Positions 17,546-25,471 of a stretch of 64,000 nt of DNA are shown here, in pieces (the first letter of the stretch is position 1; every line of letters starts with the position of its first letter). Source of the DNA: Agitococcus sp. (GTDB taxonomy: Bacteria > Pseudomonadota > Gammaproteobacteria > Pseudomonadales > Moraxellaceae). The stretch is from NCBI GenBank assembly GCA_030646715.1, contig JAUSLJ010000005.1:266479-330478 (forward strand). Reading direction: 5' to 3'. Below the pieces are notes generated by a model. That model ran no database searches, had not been told where the DNA came from, and saw nothing but the letters and a program-made list of their open reading frames with translations. The position numbers were made by a program, and so were the translations under genes.

Positions 17546-17660
17546 TTTGCAAATGATGTTTTTGGTAACAATTCTGCTATAAATCAAGGTTTGAATAATT
17601 GGCTAAAATCGCCATATTCATAACCACTATTATTTAGAAAAAAGCACAAGGAGTATCAGC

Positions 17661-18239
17661 ATGGCACTTAGTCTACAAAAAGGCGGTAATTTAAGTTTAA
17701 GTAAAGCAGCCCCTAATTTAAGCAATATCGTCATTGGTTTGGGATGGGATGCGCGTTCAACCGATGGTGCAGCATTTGACTTAGATGCCAGTTTATTTAT
17801 GGTGGCGGACACAGGCAAAGTTCGCTCCGATGCCGACTTTATTTTTTATAATCAGGCTAAATCAAGCTGTGGTTCGGTAGAGCATACGGGCGACAATCGT
17901 ACGGGTGCAGGTGACGGCGATGATGAATCCATCAAAGTTAATTTAGTCAATGTACCTGCTAATGTGCAGCGTTTAGTAGTGGCGGTAACGATTCACGATG
18001 CCGAAGCGCGTCGGCAAAGTTTTGGTCAAATTGGCGGTGCGTTTATGCGTATTGTCAACGCCTCTGATAATAGCGAGATTGCGCGTTTTGATTTAAGCGA
18101 AGATTACTCGACCGAAACAGCAATGATTTTTGGTGAAGTGTATCGTAATGGCGGTGAGTGGAAATTTAAAGCCGTGGGGCAGGGTTACAGCGGTGGTTTG
18201 TATGCCCTGTGTATGCAGCACGGCGTGAATATTGGTTGA
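17661..18239 (+). CDS. terD: TerD family stress-response protein 1
   Basis: A 192-residue single-domain TerD protein, the usual length. It opens with [19 protein letters not shown], then [14 protein letters not shown] and the calcium-binding acidic motif [13 protein letters not shown] near residue 80, and ends with [19 protein letters not shown]. TerD proteins bind Ca2+ through these acidic residues and are thought to form scaffolds at the inner membrane face in the Ter stress response (tellurite, phage, colicin and metal phenotypes). It is the first gene of a long same-strand series up to 33128. The ribosome binding site AAGGAG is at 17648-17653. It is about 60% identical by eye to the next gene product. 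Confidence 0.95.
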   Translation: MALSLQKGGNLSLSKAAPNLSNIVIGLGWDARSTDGAAFDLDASLFMVADTGKVRSDADFIFYNQAKSSCGSVEHTGDNRTGAGDGDDESIKVNLVNVPANVQRLVVAVTIHDAEARRQSFGQIGGAFMRIVNASDNSEIARFDLSEDYSTETAMIFGEVYRNGGEWKFKAVGQGYSGGLYALCMQHGVNIG

Positions 18240-18283
18240 TTTTTTAAGTTTAACTTTTTTAGTTCAGTAAATGGAGCAGTAAC

Positions 18284-18859
18284 ATGGCGATTAGTTTGCA
18301 AAAAGGCGGTAACGTCAATTTAAGTAAAGAAGCCCCTACCATGAGCAAAATGGTGGTTGGTTTAGGTTGGGACACCCGCGCGACAGATGGCGCGGCTTTT
18401 GACTTAGACGCAGTCGGTTTTGTTTTGAGTAGTGCAGGAAAAGTTCGTGCCGATAGCGACTTTATTTTCTTTAATAACAAGCAAAATGCTGAAGGTTCTG
18501 TCGTACATGGTGGCGATAATCGTACAGGCGATGGCGATGGCGATGACGAAACCATTATGATTGACCTGAGCAAAATGCCTGCTGATGTCGAAAAAGTCGC
18601 CGTCTGTGTGGTGATTTACGATGCCGAAGGCCGTAAGCAAAACTTTGGTCAAGTATCGCGTGCCTATGTGCGGATTTTGAACGAAGCTAATCAGCAAGAA
18701 GTGGCACGTTATGACTTGTCCGAAGATGGCTCTACCGAAGCGGCAATGATTTTTGGTGAAGTGTATCGCAATGGTGGTGACTGGAAGTTTAAAGCCGTGG
18801 GTCAAGGCTTCAAAGGTGGTTTAGGACCTTTGGCAGGTAGCTATGGTGTTAACGTTTAA
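18284..18859 (+). CDS. terD: TerD family stress-response protein 2
   Basis: A 191-residue TerD protein with all family motifs: [34 protein letters not shown], the acidic Ca2+ motif [13 protein letters not shown] and the end [19 protein letters not shown]. It is a close paralogue of the preceding gene and probably arose by tandem duplication, as in enteric ter operons where terD and terE are adjacent. TerE would be an equally fair name. A hairpin followed by TTTGTTTT after the stop may reduce readthrough into the terF-like gene. Confidence 0.93.
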   Translation: MAISLQKGGNVNLSKEAPTMSKMVVGLGWDTRATDGAAFDLDAVGFVLSSAGKVRADSDFIFFNNKQNAEGSVVHGGDNRTGDGDGDDETIMIDLSKMPADVEKVAVCVVIYDAEGRKQNFGQVSRAYVRILNEANQQEVARYDLSEDGSTEAAMIFGEVYRNGGDWKFKAVGQGFKGGLGPLAGSYGVNV

Positions 18860-18881
18860 ATACTCCGTATTTGAGCAACAG

Positions 18882-18906
18882 GGCGAGATTATCTCGCCTT
18901 TGTTTT
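18882..18906 (+). terminator. Possible terminator or attenuator inside ter operon
   Basis: GGCGAGA-TTA-TCTCGCC (18882-18898) is a 7-bp stem with a 3-base loop, followed by TTTGTTTT. It lies 22 bp after the second terD stop codon and 35 bp before the next start. It could lower expression of the downstream signalling genes relative to the two TerD proteins. Confidence 0.65.
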
Positions 18907-18932
18907 AATGGTGAAATAGTAGAGAGCACATC

Positions 18933-20252
18933 ATGGATATGATTCGTGGCCAAAAAGTAAAAGTCGCGGATATTACCGCTAATAGTACCCAGTTGACCGT
19001 TGAACTACAGATAAACGCCGCATTCACCATTGATTTTAGTTGTTTTGGTGTTGATGCCGCAGGCAAGCTCAGTGACGAGCGTTATATGACTTTTTTTAAT
19101 CAGCCTCAATCGCCCTGTGGTGGTGTTAAATTAATTAATAATCAATCTAATCAAGCCTCTTTTCAGTTGGCTCTTGCTAATATCCCCTCCACTATCGAAA
19201 AGTTAGTCTTTACGGCTGCTATTGATGGCACGGGCACAATGGCGCAAATCCAGCCCAGCACCTTGCGTATTCGTGACGGACAAGGTTGTGTCTTTAGCTT
19301 TTCAGGTGCAGATTTTCAGGCCGAGCGCGCCTTGATGGTGGCAGAAATTTATCGTAAAGACGGTATTTGGCGTTTAGCGGCGGTGGCTCAAGGTTTTAAT
19401 GGCGGTTTGGATGCTTTGGTAGCGCATTTTGGCGGTGAAGTTGCCGCCCCGAGTTCGGCTAATAATCCTGCCAATAGTTCTTCTCCTGCCGCACCTGCAA
19501 AGCCGTCATTAACCAAACGGATTCAACTCGAAAAACGTATTGAACAGGAAGCACCACAATTAGTTAATTTGATTAAAAAAGCCCAAGTCTCTCTTGAAAA
19601 GTCAGGTTTGGGTGAGCATCGTGCCAAAGTGTGTTTGTGTTTAGATATTTCTGCTTCCATGAGTAGTTTATATAGCAAAGGCCAAATTCAAGCCTTTGTT
19701 GAGCGTATTGTCGCATTAGCGTGCCGCTTTGATGATGACGGTGAAGTGGATGTCTTTTTGTTTGGACAGAAATGTCATCGCGCACCTGTGATTACCTTAC
19801 GCAATTATCAGCAATATATTGGTCATTTGATTGAGCACTTTCCGCTTGAGGGCGGTACAGAATATTCTGCCGTGATGAAGATGATTCGTCAGCATTATTT
19901 AGGCGGTAATAGTGACCGTCAATCGCCGTTAACGCCTGCCGCAGAATCGCCCGTCTATGTAATGTTTTTGACCGATGGCGCAACCAGCAACCGTAAAGCC
20001 GCCGAAAACCAAGTGTTATATGCGTCTTATGAGCCGATTTTTTGGCAGTTTATGGGTATTGGCCCAACGGGTGCATTTGAATTCTTAGAGAAGTTGGATG
20101 ATTTGAGAGGGCGTTATTTAGACAATGCTGATTTCTTTAGTGTCAAAAGCCCACAAGAACTAAACGATGAGCAGTTGTTTGCGCGGTTAATGAATGAGTA
20201 TCCAAAGTGGTTAGCGCAAGCACAACAAAAACAATTATTGGTGAGGAGTTAA
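18933..20252 (+). CDS. terF: TerF-like protein: TerD-type domain fused to vWA domain
   Basis: A 439-residue two-domain protein. Residues 1-168 form a TerD-type domain of the TerA/TerF subtype (IDFSCFGVDAAGKLSDERYM, then VAEIYRKDGIWRLAAVAQGFNGGLDAL) that lacks the acidic GDNRTGxGxGDDE motif of true TerD. Residues 170-195 are an Ala/Ser/Pro linker. Residues about 230-430 are a von Willebrand A domain with MIDAS motif D238-x-S240-x-S242 (CLDISASMSS) and FLTDGATSN, so it should bind a divalent metal. This matches TerF. The following gene repeats the N-terminal domain, so the two are probably paired subunits. Confidence 0.88.
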   Translation: MDMIRGQKVKVADITANSTQLTVELQINAAFTIDFSCFGVDAAGKLSDERYMTFFNQPQSPCGGVKLINNQSNQASFQLALANIPSTIEKLVFTAAIDGTGTMAQIQPSTLRIRDGQGCVFSFSGADFQAERALMVAEIYRKDGIWRLAAVAQGFNGGLDALVAHFGGEVAAPSSANNPANSSSPAAPAKPSLTKRIQLEKRIEQEAPQLVNLIKKAQVSLEKSGLGEHRAKVCLCLDISASMSSLYSKGQIQAFVERIVALACRFDDDGEVDVFLFGQKCHRAPVITLRNYQQYIGHLIEHFPLEGGTEYSAVMKMIRQHYLGGNSDRQSPLTPAAESPVYVMFLTDGATSNRKAAENQVLYASYEPIFWQFMGIGPTGAFEFLEKLDDLRGRYLDNADFFSVKSPQELNDEQLFARLMNEYPKWLAQAQQKQLLVRS

Positions 20253-20258
20253 CGCGTC

Positions 20259-21470
20259 ATGGAGATTATTAAAGGTCAGCGTGGTCTAGTTTCACAATTA
20301 GTCACAGGGAATCAGTTCCAAGTTGCCGTGAAAACGGTTGGCGCAGTCGTTGTTGATTTCTCCTGCTTTGGTTTAGATGCCGCTAGTAAGCTCAGTGATG
20401 AGCGTTACATGACGTTTTTTAATCAACCAAAAACGCCTTGTGGTGGTGTAGAAATCATCCCTTCAAGCAATGGTGATGCCACCACTTTTCAACTTAATTT
20501 AGCCAAACTTCCTGCCAGTATTGACCGTTTGGTTATCACGGCTGCCATTGATGGCACAGGAACAATGAGTCAGTTGCGCGATGGTTGTTATTTGCGTTTT
20601 GTCGCCAACGGCCAAGAAAGCTCACGCTTTAGTTTTAGCGGTAAAGATTTTGCCGAAGAAAAAGCATTAATGGTCGGTGAGTTGTATCGCAAAAATGGCG
20701 AATGGCGTTTTTGTGCCGTTGCTCAAGGATTTAACGGTGGTTTAGATGCGTTGGTGAAACATTTTGGTGGCGATGTTGCTCCGCCGCCATCGGCTGTACC
20801 TCCTGCTAAAGAGCCGCCAAAAGTCGATGTCGCAAAAGTTGAACCGCCAAAACCAGAAGCAAAAGTATCGTTAACCAAAGTCACGCTGCAAAAATCAGGC
20901 GATAAAATTTCACTGGAAAAACGTCAAGATAGTCAAGGGTTTGGCAAAGTACGTGTCAATTTGAATTGGAATCGTAATCCCCAAAAAGGAGGATTTTTAG
21001 GCTTTGGCAGTAAAAAAATCGACCTTGATGTCGGTTGTATGTATGAAATGACCAATGGTGCAAAAGGTGTCGTACAAGCACTAGGCAAGGCGTGGGGTAA
21101 TTATAATCAAGCCCCGTTTATTAGTTTAGAAGCCGATGATCGTACAGGCGCTTCTACCAATGGCGAAAATTTACTGATTAATGGCGATCATTTCGACACG
21201 ATTAAACGTGTTTTAGTGTTTGCGTTTATTTATGAGGGCGTGCCGAATTGGGCGGCCACCGATGGCGTGGTGACAATTCATATTGCCAATCAACCGCCTG
21301 TGGAAGTACGTTTAGATATTACCGACAGCAAAGGGATGTGTGCAGTAGCGATGATTGAAAATATTCGTGGACAGTTATCTGTCACCAAATTAGTAGAATA
21401 TTTTCATGGTCATCCTGATATGGATAAATGGTTTGGCTTTGGTTTTAAATGGTCGTCGGGTAGTAAGTAA
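20259..21470 (+). CDS. terA: Tellurium resistance protein TerA-like, two TerD-type domains
   Basis: A 403-residue protein. The N-terminal domain (1-170) is closely similar to that of the preceding TerF-like protein (VDFSCFGLDAASKLSDERYM). A Pro/Lys-rich linker (about 173-210) leads to a second TerD-like domain (about 225-400) containing VRVNLNWNRNPQKGGFLGFG, the partial motif ADDRTGASTNGENLLING and the ending WFGFGFKWSSG, which is typical of TerA. Neither domain has the complete Ca2+ motif. TerA is a cytoplasmic partner of the TerD scaffold; its exact role is unknown. It follows terF by 6 bp. Confidence 0.87.
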   Translation: MEIIKGQRGLVSQLVTGNQFQVAVKTVGAVVVDFSCFGLDAASKLSDERYMTFFNQPKTPCGGVEIIPSSNGDATTFQLNLAKLPASIDRLVITAAIDGTGTMSQLRDGCYLRFVANGQESSRFSFSGKDFAEEKALMVGELYRKNGEWRFCAVAQGFNGGLDALVKHFGGDVAPPPSAVPPAKEPPKVDVAKVEPPKPEAKVSLTKVTLQKSGDKISLEKRQDSQGFGKVRVNLNWNRNPQKGGFLGFGSKKIDLDVGCMYEMTNGAKGVVQALGKAWGNYNQAPFISLEADDRTGASTNGENLLINGDHFDTIKRVLVFAFIYEGVPNWAATDGVVTIHIANQPPVEVRLDITDSKGMCAVAMIENIRGQLSVTKLVEYFHGHPDMDKWFGFGFKWSSGSK

Positions 21471-21472
21471 AT

Positions 21473-21565
21473 CTCCTCCACCTGATAAGGGGGAGGTTGG
21501 GAGGGGGTTAGTTGCCATAACGATAAACCCCACCCTAACCCTCCCCTTATCAAGGGAGGGAACAT
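21473..21565. repeat. C/G-rich inverted repeat between terA and AIM24-like gene
   Basis: Two complementary G-rich and C-rich arms, about 21483-21510 (CTGATAAGGGGGAGG, then TTGGGAGGGGGTT) and 21534-21562 (AACCCCACCCTAACCC, then TCCCCTTATCAAGG), form a long imperfect hairpin with an AT-rich loop. It resembles other GGGGGTTAGGG-type repeats in this window and probably is a mobile intergenic repeat tolerated within the operon. It could affect mRNA stability. Confidence 0.7.
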
Positions 21566-21618
21566 TTCTAACTCAGCAAGAAATATTAACATTCAACGAG
21601 AAAAATGGAGCGTAACAA

Positions 21619-22320
21619 ATGCCTCAATTTACCGTAACAGGTGATGTTGACCCGTTTTTGCACGTCAGTATGCAGCAAGGCGAAAAAATTTATTGTGAAT
21701 CTAATGCCATGGTGATGATGGAAAGTAACCTTGAGCTAAAAGGTAAAATGACGGGCGGTTTAGGCAGCGCGTTAATGCGTACCTTTGCCAATGGCGAGTC
21801 GTTTTTTCAACAGCATATTGAAGCAATCAAAGGCGGGGGCGATTGTTTGTTATCTCCCGTGTTACCGGGTGCTATTCAAGTCTTAGACGTAGGCACGACC
21901 AGTTATATGATTACCGATGGTGCTTTTGTGGCTGCCGAAAGTGGCGTTGCTTTAAAAGTACGCACTCAAAGTTTAGGTACGGCGATTTTTGGCGATACAG
22001 GTGGCTTTTTTATCTGTGAAGCGTCAGGCTTTGGCAAGTTAGCGGTATCGGGTATGGGCTCAAGTTTCATCTTAGACGTTGAGCAAGGTAAAGACATTAT
22101 TGTAGATAATGCCCATGTCGTGGCGTGGGATAGTGCCTTACGCCATGAAGTCTCAGTCACCACCAGTGGCGGTGGTTTTATGGGGCGTTTAGTCAATAGC
22201 GTCACCAGTGGCGAAGGCATGGTGTTGAAGTTTTCGGGTAAAGGCAAAGTGGTGATTTGTTCACGCAATAAAGATAATTTTATTGCATGGTTGCGTAAAG
22301 AAACGCGTGGAAATGGCTAA
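21619..22320 (+). CDS. AIM24-like protein (TIGR00266 family)
   Basis: A 233-residue protein of the AIM24/TIGR00266 family, a beta-rich trimeric fold of unknown biochemical role. Family features are the opening VDPFLHVSMQQGEKIYCESNAMVMME, here in two runs, the glycine-rich middle TGGLGSALMRTFANGESFF, and the ending FSGKGKVVICSRNKDNFIAWL. Proteins of this family recur in ter gene clusters. It sits between terA and another terD-family gene with 24-150 bp gaps, on the same strand. Confidence 0.85.
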   Translation: MPQFTVTGDVDPFLHVSMQQGEKIYCESNAMVMMESNLELKGKMTGGLGSALMRTFANGESFFQQHIEAIKGGGDCLLSPVLPGAIQVLDVGTTSYMITDGAFVAAESGVALKVRTQSLGTAIFGDTGGFFICEASGFGKLAVSGMGSSFILDVEQGKDIIVDNAHVVAWDSALRHEVSVTTSGGGFMGRLVNSVTSGEGMVLKFSGKGKVVICSRNKDNFIAWLRKETRGNG

Positions 22321-22353
22321 TTATTTTTAATCGTAAAATGAGGAATGAAGAAA

Positions 22354-22935
22354 ATGGCAGTGAATCTCCAAAAAGGGCAAAAAATTTCCCTTGATAAAGA
22401 AGCAGGTACAGGCTTAAGCAAAATCATTATGGGCTTGGGTTGGGATGTTGCTAAAAAGAAAGGTTTTATGGGCTTTGGTGGCGGTTCAGTGGATATTGAC
22501 TTAGACACCTCCTGCTTAATGTTTGATGAACAAGGGCAAATGATGGATCTTGTTTGGTTTCGCCAATTACAAAGCAAAGACGGTAGCATTAAGCACAGTG
22601 GCGACAACCGTACAGGCGCAGGCGAAGGTGATGACGAACAAATCGTCGTTGATTTAACGCGTATTCCTGCCAACGTCAAAAGTTTGGTTTTTACCGTCAA
22701 TAGCTTTACAGGTCAAAACTTTTCGCAAGTCGAAAACGCCTATTGCCGTATTGTTAACGCAGGTAATAATCAAGAAGTGGCACGTTATAACTTGTCGTGT
22801 CAAGGCAATCACTCGGCGCAAATTATGGCAAAAGTTTATAAACACAATGGCGAGTGGAAAATGCACGCCTTGGGTGAAAATGGCAATGGCCGTACCTTTG
22901 AAGAATTAATGCCGCAAATTCGCGCCTGTTTGTAA
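22354..22935 (+). CDS. TerD family protein 3 (TerZ-like)
   Basis: A 193-residue TerD-family protein with a small insertion after GLGWDVAKKKGFMGFGGGS relative to TerD, as in TerZ/TerX proteins. The Ca2+ motif [13 protein letters not shown] is intact near residue 85, preceded by IDLDTSCLMF. The C-terminus (MHALGENGNGRTFEELMPQ) departs from TerD, lacking the FKAVGQGF ending. The start at 22354 (MAVNLQKGQ) is preferred over 22345 because GAGGA is then 10 bases upstream and the N-terminus fits the family. Confidence 0.88.
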   Translation: MAVNLQKGQKISLDKEAGTGLSKIIMGLGWDVAKKKGFMGFGGGSVDIDLDTSCLMFDEQGQMMDLVWFRQLQSKDGSIKHSGDNRTGAGEGDDEQIVVDLTRIPANVKSLVFTVNSFTGQNFSQVENAYCRIVNAGNNQEVARYNLSCQGNHSAQIMAKVYKHNGEWKMHALGENGNGRTFEELMPQIRACL

Positions 22936-22950
22936 GATAAGTTTTGGTAG

Positions 22951-22975
22951 GGGCGCATCATTGCGCCCTTTTTAA
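22951..22975 (+). terminator. Hairpin with T-run between terZ-like and ATP-grasp genes
   Basis: GGGCGCA (22951-22957) pairs with TGCGCCC (22962-22968) around TCAT, followed by TTTTTAA. It begins with TAGGGGCG, as do the hairpins at 25399 and 55671, so it may be a member of a small repeat family that also works as a terminator. Confidence 0.7.
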
Positions 22976-22996
22976 TGCGTGTTTTAGGCTATTTTT

Positions 22997-24028
22997 ATGA
23001 CTCGTATTTGGTACAACAAATCATTTTCCTTTGTTTATGCCGCAATTAATTTAATTAAGCAGCAAGATAACACACAAGAATTTTATCTCCTCGCCAGTCA
23101 TACCCAAGCTCATGCTCGCGCTTTATTGGTGGCGGATGAAGGATATCTAGAACCGAGTGGTTTAACGGGTCAAGCCTATGTCGAATGGTGTTTGGCGTTT
23201 TGTCAGCAACATCATGTTGACGTGTTTGTCGTGGGCAAAGAAGCACAAATCATCGCCACGCATGAACAACAATTTTTAGCTATTGGCACGCGTTTATTAT
23301 TGGTCGCCGATGCCAAGACTTTGACGCTCATGGAAGATAAAGCGCAATTCGCCTTACAATTACCACCTGATATTGCACTCTTGCCCGATACTATCACCGT
23401 CACCACAGCGAGTGAGTTTCAGCAGGCCTATCAAACTTTACGCAGTGGTTATCGTCGTGTAGCGGTTAAACCTGCCATTTCAGTATTTGGTTTGGGTTTT
23501 CGACTGATTGATGAACAACGCAGTTGTTTACAGCATATTCTCAAAGGTGATGAGTACATTGTCAGCTTAGAAGAGTTGCAATCAGCGATGAGCAAACAGC
23601 CGACTTTTGGCAATTTATTAGTGATGGAATTTCTCGACGGTGACGAGTGGAGTGTTGACTGTCTCGCCGATAAAGGCCAATTATGGGTTGCGGTACAACG
23701 ACGCAAAGCAATGAAAGAAAAAGGTGTGCCTAGCCAATATATTGATAATAATCCTGATATTGCGGCGATGTGTCAGCGACTCACTCAGCACTTAACATTA
23801 AGTGGTCAATTTAATATTCAGTTTCGGGCAGGGGAAAACGGCATTAGATTGTTAGAAATCAATGCAAGACCGTCTGGCGGTATGGCAATGGCTTGTTTGT
23901 CGGGTGTAAATTTGCCCTACATGGCATTAAAAGGTTTTATTAATGGCTATGATACGTTGCCGACACCACAGATAAAAACAGGTGTTTATGTCGGTGAAGT
24001 TAGTACCGCAATTGTAATAACAGATTAA
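22997..24028 (+). CDS. ATP-grasp enzyme of Ter cluster
   Basis: A 343-residue ATP-grasp-fold protein resembling the carbamoyl-phosphate synthase large subunit-like ligases. Recognisable parts are the nucleotide-binding strand RVAVKPAISVFGLGFRL near residue 153, VMEFLDGDEWSVDCLAD near residue 210, and the metal-binding end FNIQFRAGENGIRLLEINARPSGG near residue 280. ATP-grasp enzymes join a carboxylate to an amine or thiol with ATP hydrolysis. This type was proposed to belong to the Ter-linked biosynthetic pathway together with the PRTase, HAD, StiP/PELOTA and citrate-lyase-like proteins encoded downstream; substrate is unknown. Confidence 0.8.
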   Translation: MTRIWYNKSFSFVYAAINLIKQQDNTQEFYLLASHTQAHARALLVADEGYLEPSGLTGQAYVEWCLAFCQQHHVDVFVVGKEAQIIATHEQQFLAIGTRLLLVADAKTLTLMEDKAQFALQLPPDIALLPDTITVTTASEFQQAYQTLRSGYRRVAVKPAISVFGLGFRLIDEQRSCLQHILKGDEYIVSLEELQSAMSKQPTFGNLLVMEFLDGDEWSVDCLADKGQLWVAVQRRKAMKEKGVPSQYIDNNPDIAAMCQRLTQHLTLSGQFNIQFRAGENGIRLLEINARPSGGMAMACLSGVNLPYMALKGFINGYDTLPTPQIKTGVYVGEVSTAIVITD

Positions 24029-24046
24029 ACATATCCCAGCTAACCA

Positions 24047-24081
24047 GTTCCCCCTTTGGCAAAGGGGGCTAGGGGGATTTC
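24047..24081. repeat. C/G-rich palindromic repeat (TTTGGCAAA type), copy 2
   Basis: CCCCCTTT-GGC-AAAGGGGG (24050-24068) followed by CTAGGGGGATTT, closely like the repeat at 5581-5617. It lies between the ATP-grasp and terX-like genes, 27 bp before the latter. Confidence 0.8.
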
Positions 24082-24107
24082 TAAAAGCAACAACAAGGAG
24101 CAACAAC

Positions 24108-24746
24108 ATGGCGTTAAGTTTAAAAAAAGGTGAGGGTGTCTCACTGCGTAAAGAAGAAAATGATTTAGCCCAAGTCACTATTGGTTTAGGTTGGGATGTG
24201 GCTGAAGTGCCACAAAAAAAAGGTATGTTTGGTTCGTTGTTTGCGCCCAAACCGCAAGAGTTTGACTTAGATGCGGTGGCTTTTTTATTAGATGCTAATG
24301 GCAAAGTGACTAACTTGGGGCCGCAACAAGATTTAATTAAAGGCGATGTTATTTTCTTTAATAGTCAAAAGCATCCCAGTGGCCATATTTGGTTAACGGG
24401 TGATAATCGTACAGGTGCGGGCGATGGTGATGATGAGCAAATCATCGTTAAATTAAATAGTTTGAGTGAACAATATCAACGCATCGTTTTTGTCGTTTCT
24501 ATTTATGACGGTGCAAAACGTAATCAACATTTTGGCTTAGTCAAAAACGCTTATATCCGCGCTGTGGATGGTAAAGGTAAAGAATTATGTCGTTATAACA
24601 TCAGCGGTGATTCTTCTTATGACCATATGGGTTCATTAACCTTTGCCGAAGTAGTGCGTGAAGGTAATGCGTGGAAGTTTAAAGCGATAGGTACACCTCA
24701 TGCGGCAGATACCTTTGTCGAAGTCTTAAAAGCCTATTTACCCTGA
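24108..24746 (+). CDS. TerD family protein 4 (TerX-like)
   Basis: A 212-residue TerD-family protein with a longer insertion after GLGWDVAEVPQKKGMFG (SLFAPKPQEF) and the intact acidic motif [13 protein letters not shown] near residue 105. It also has FDLDAVAFLLDANGKV and a C-terminal AIGTPHAADTFVEVLKAYLP. This is the TerX/TerD-like subtype with an inserted loop. It precedes terY by 7 bp and is probably cotranslated with it, so it may be the TerD partner of the vWA-kinase-phosphatase signalling unit. Confidence 0.88.
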   Translation: MALSLKKGEGVSLRKEENDLAQVTIGLGWDVAEVPQKKGMFGSLFAPKPQEFDLDAVAFLLDANGKVTNLGPQQDLIKGDVIFFNSQKHPSGHIWLTGDNRTGAGDGDDEQIIVKLNSLSEQYQRIVFVVSIYDGAKRNQHFGLVKNAYIRAVDGKGKELCRYNISGDSSYDHMGSLTFAEVVREGNAWKFKAIGTPHAADTFVEVLKAYLP

Positions 24747-24753
24747 GGTATGT

Positions 24754-25392
24754 ATGACCGTAAGACGTTTACCCGTTTATTTGCTGTTAGATACCTCGGG
24801 TTCAATGCGTGGCGAGCCGATTGAGTCGGTTAATATCGGCTTACGGGCGATGATGGCTTCGTTACGGCAAAATCCTCACGCGCTTGAAAGTGTTTATTTA
24901 TCGATTGTCACTTTTGATTCGTTGATTAAAGAAGTGTTGCCACTCACCGCCCTGAAGCAATTAGTATTACCTGATATTGTTTGCCCCGAATCTGGCGCAA
25001 CGTTTTTGGGTGAGGGTTTAGAGCGTATTTGTCAAAAAGTCGATAACGAAGTGCGCTTGTCGTCGCAGCCCGACGAAGGCGATTGGCGGCCGTTATTGTT
25101 TATTATGACCGATGGCAAACCCTCGGACACTTTAGCATATAGTGAAGTGCTGGCCGAGGTTAAACGTCGCCCGTTTGCCAAAGTGATTGCCTGTGCCGCA
25201 GGTTTTAAAGCCGATGCGACAGTCTTAAAACGCTTAACAGATACGGTCGTCAGTTTAGATACTATGGACAGCAGCACGTTTTCGGGCTTTTTTCAGTGGG
25301 TGTCGGCAACGGTGAGTTCTAGCCAAAGTAGCAGTCAGGTGGATAATTTTGATTTGCCACCACCACCCGCAGAAATTAATGTGGTGATTTAA
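24754..25392 (+). CDS. terY: TerY-like vWA domain protein
   Basis: A 212-residue protein that is essentially a single vWA domain. The MIDAS motif DTSGS is at residues 13-17, a second metal-site segment is SGATFLGEGL, and the third is IMTDGKPSD. The last 25 residues are a Ser/Pro-rich tail. TerY proteins bind divalent metal and are thought to recruit partners in the TerY-P triad (vWA, PP2C phosphatase, kinase), which follows here in order. It is paralogous to the N-terminal part of the next gene. Confidence 0.92.
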   Translation: MTVRRLPVYLLLDTSGSMRGEPIESVNIGLRAMMASLRQNPHALESVYLSIVTFDSLIKEVLPLTALKQLVLPDIVCPESGATFLGEGLERICQKVDNEVRLSSQPDEGDWRPLLFIMTDGKPSDTLAYSEVLAEVKRRPFAKVIACAAGFKADATVLKRLTDTVVSLDTMDSSTFSGFFQWVSATVSSSQSSSQVDNFDLPPPPAEINVVI

Positions 25393-25398
25393 GATACT

Positions 25399-25457
25399 GT
25401 AGGGGCGAATTTATTCGCCCATGATGTATAGATAAAGGCGAATAAATTCGCCCCTAC
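25399..25457. repeat. Perfect 21-bp inverted repeat between the two vWA genes
   Basis: Positions 25399-25419 and 25437-25457 are perfectly complementary (arms start GTAGGGGCGAATT and end GAATTCGCCCCTAC-like) around a 17-base loop. The hairpin fills the 79-bp gap between terY and the next vWA gene. Related but different hairpins starting TAGGGG are at 22949 and 55672, so this is probably a REP-like mobile repeat. It is not followed by a T-run and so is unlikely to be an intrinsic terminator. Confidence 0.85.
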
Positions 25458-25471
25458 GAGGACAAAACATC

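Noticed and set aside
18404..18805. 133-codon minus-strand open frame opposite the second terD gene
   Set aside because: It is antisense to a clear TerD protein with all family motifs; similar antisense frames occur opposite the other terD genes because of shared codon bias.
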